NCBI GenBank assembly: GCA_965224205.1
Contig: CBDCYN010000008.1
Location: 1-64,000 of the forward strand
From: CBDCYN01 sp965224205
GTDB lineage: Bacteria > Planctomycetota > Phycisphaerae > Phycisphaerales > Phycisphaeraceae
Length of the DNA stretch: 64,000 nucleotides
Direction of reading: 5' to 3'
Position 1 is the stretch's first letter. Each line of letters starts with the position of its first letter. The position numbers and the translations under genes were made by a program. The notes beneath the pieces were generated by a model, which was not told the origin of the DNA, did not search any database, and saw only the letters and a program-made list of their open reading frames with translations. Shown here piece by piece: positions 63,532 to 64,000 of the stretch.

Positions 63532-64000
63532 CTTCCTCTTCTCCTTTACAGATTGGGCAGCGTGCCCGGGACATGAAAAACACCGGAATCACCCCTGATC
63601 GTCTAGGCGCTCCGCACTTGATATGTTCGAATAAAATATGGCACGATATCCCACAGAAGGCCACTTTTTTTCTAAATTTTTCTGTAAAAAGTGTTATTGT
63701 GGGCGGTATGGGGCGAATGCCGTAGCCACAATAAAATCCGATACGGCTCTCGTTTCACTCCCGATTAATCGGCCCGTCGATCCACCGTTGATATGGCCGT
63801 TTCAGTTAAACACAGGGAGTCGGTCTCAAGAGGCAAGGATGCGTCAGAACGTGGCCCACTGAACCTCTTAGCAGCGAGCTGGCAGGCCGCTGCTGGAGCC
63901 TCGTCGATAACAATCTGTCCTTACATGTGCAGGGCGATCAACCCAGGGCAGTGGGAGACGAAAGCGAGCTTGGTTTCGTCTCCCACACTGTATCGTTAAG
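63532..64000. other. Intergenic region at the window edge, no supported gene
   Basis: It contains the promoter region of the DUF1194 gene, with AT-rich stretches around 63625-63700. Short frames on both strands lack start context and motifs. I see nothing I can support. Confidence 0.5.

Overview
The window looks like a chromosomal segment of a planctomycete, most likely class Phycisphaerae. Three things point there: a giant exported protein with a planctomycete LEPRVLLS-type N-terminal motif ([11 protein letters not shown]), two small secreted proteins ending in a VPEP...ALGAATRRRR PEP-CTERM-type sorting tail, and an abundance of IS families common in planctomycetes. Composition is moderately GC-rich throughout.

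Layout. (1) 0.2-9.3 kb: rarA on the minus strand, then a plus-strand run of a multi-spanning GT-C glycosyltransferase, a family-2 glycosyltransferase, a NodU/CmcH carbamoyltransferase and a B12-binding radical SAM enzyme, followed by tRNA-Glu(CTC). The four enzymes read as a glycan or glycolipid assembly and decoration cluster. (2) 9.7-13.7 kb: an IS graveyard. An rve-type IS is split by an IS66 element with a clean 8-bp target duplication, and next to it lie an IS3 orfB scrap and the 5' part of a group II intron. (3) 13.7-18 kb: a secreted YHS-domain protein, an exported protein of unknown function, and a Tat-exported left-handed beta-helix protein related to gamma carbonic anhydrases that lacks most zinc ligands. 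(4) 18-20.3 kb: nested partial IS copies. (5) 20.5-43.5 kb: the centrepiece, a 6609-residue surface protein (DUF4347, LamG, beta-helix, FG-GAP, then 27 exact tandem 121-residue cadherin-like repeats, a C-terminal membrane segment and a charged tail), followed 13 bp later by a hybrid histidine kinase with two receiver domains and an HPt domain. They look co-transcribed and may form a surface-to-kinase signalling pair. (6) 43.5-49.9 kb: a second IS cluster (IS630 twice, IS66, ISAs1, IS481-like) over remains of a large serine recombinase. (7) 50.2-60 kb: a nitrite/sulfite reductase, an RND efflux permease with its membrane-fusion partner, a class-I methyltransferase and pyrD. (8) 60.1-63.5 kb: a second, inverted ISAs1 copy and two PEP-CTERM proteins, each with a near-identical rho-independent terminator.

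Together the window codes for envelope biology (glycan assembly, giant adhesin-like protein, sorted exoproteins, efflux) embedded among active and decayed mobile elements. Two identical inverted IS66 copies bracket the giant gene and two identical inverted ISAs1 copies bracket the nitrite reductase/RND/pyrD block, so the region is primed for inversions. No CRISPR array, rRNA operon, exosortase gene or intact phage was seen. All calls come from reading the sequence; no database search was run.
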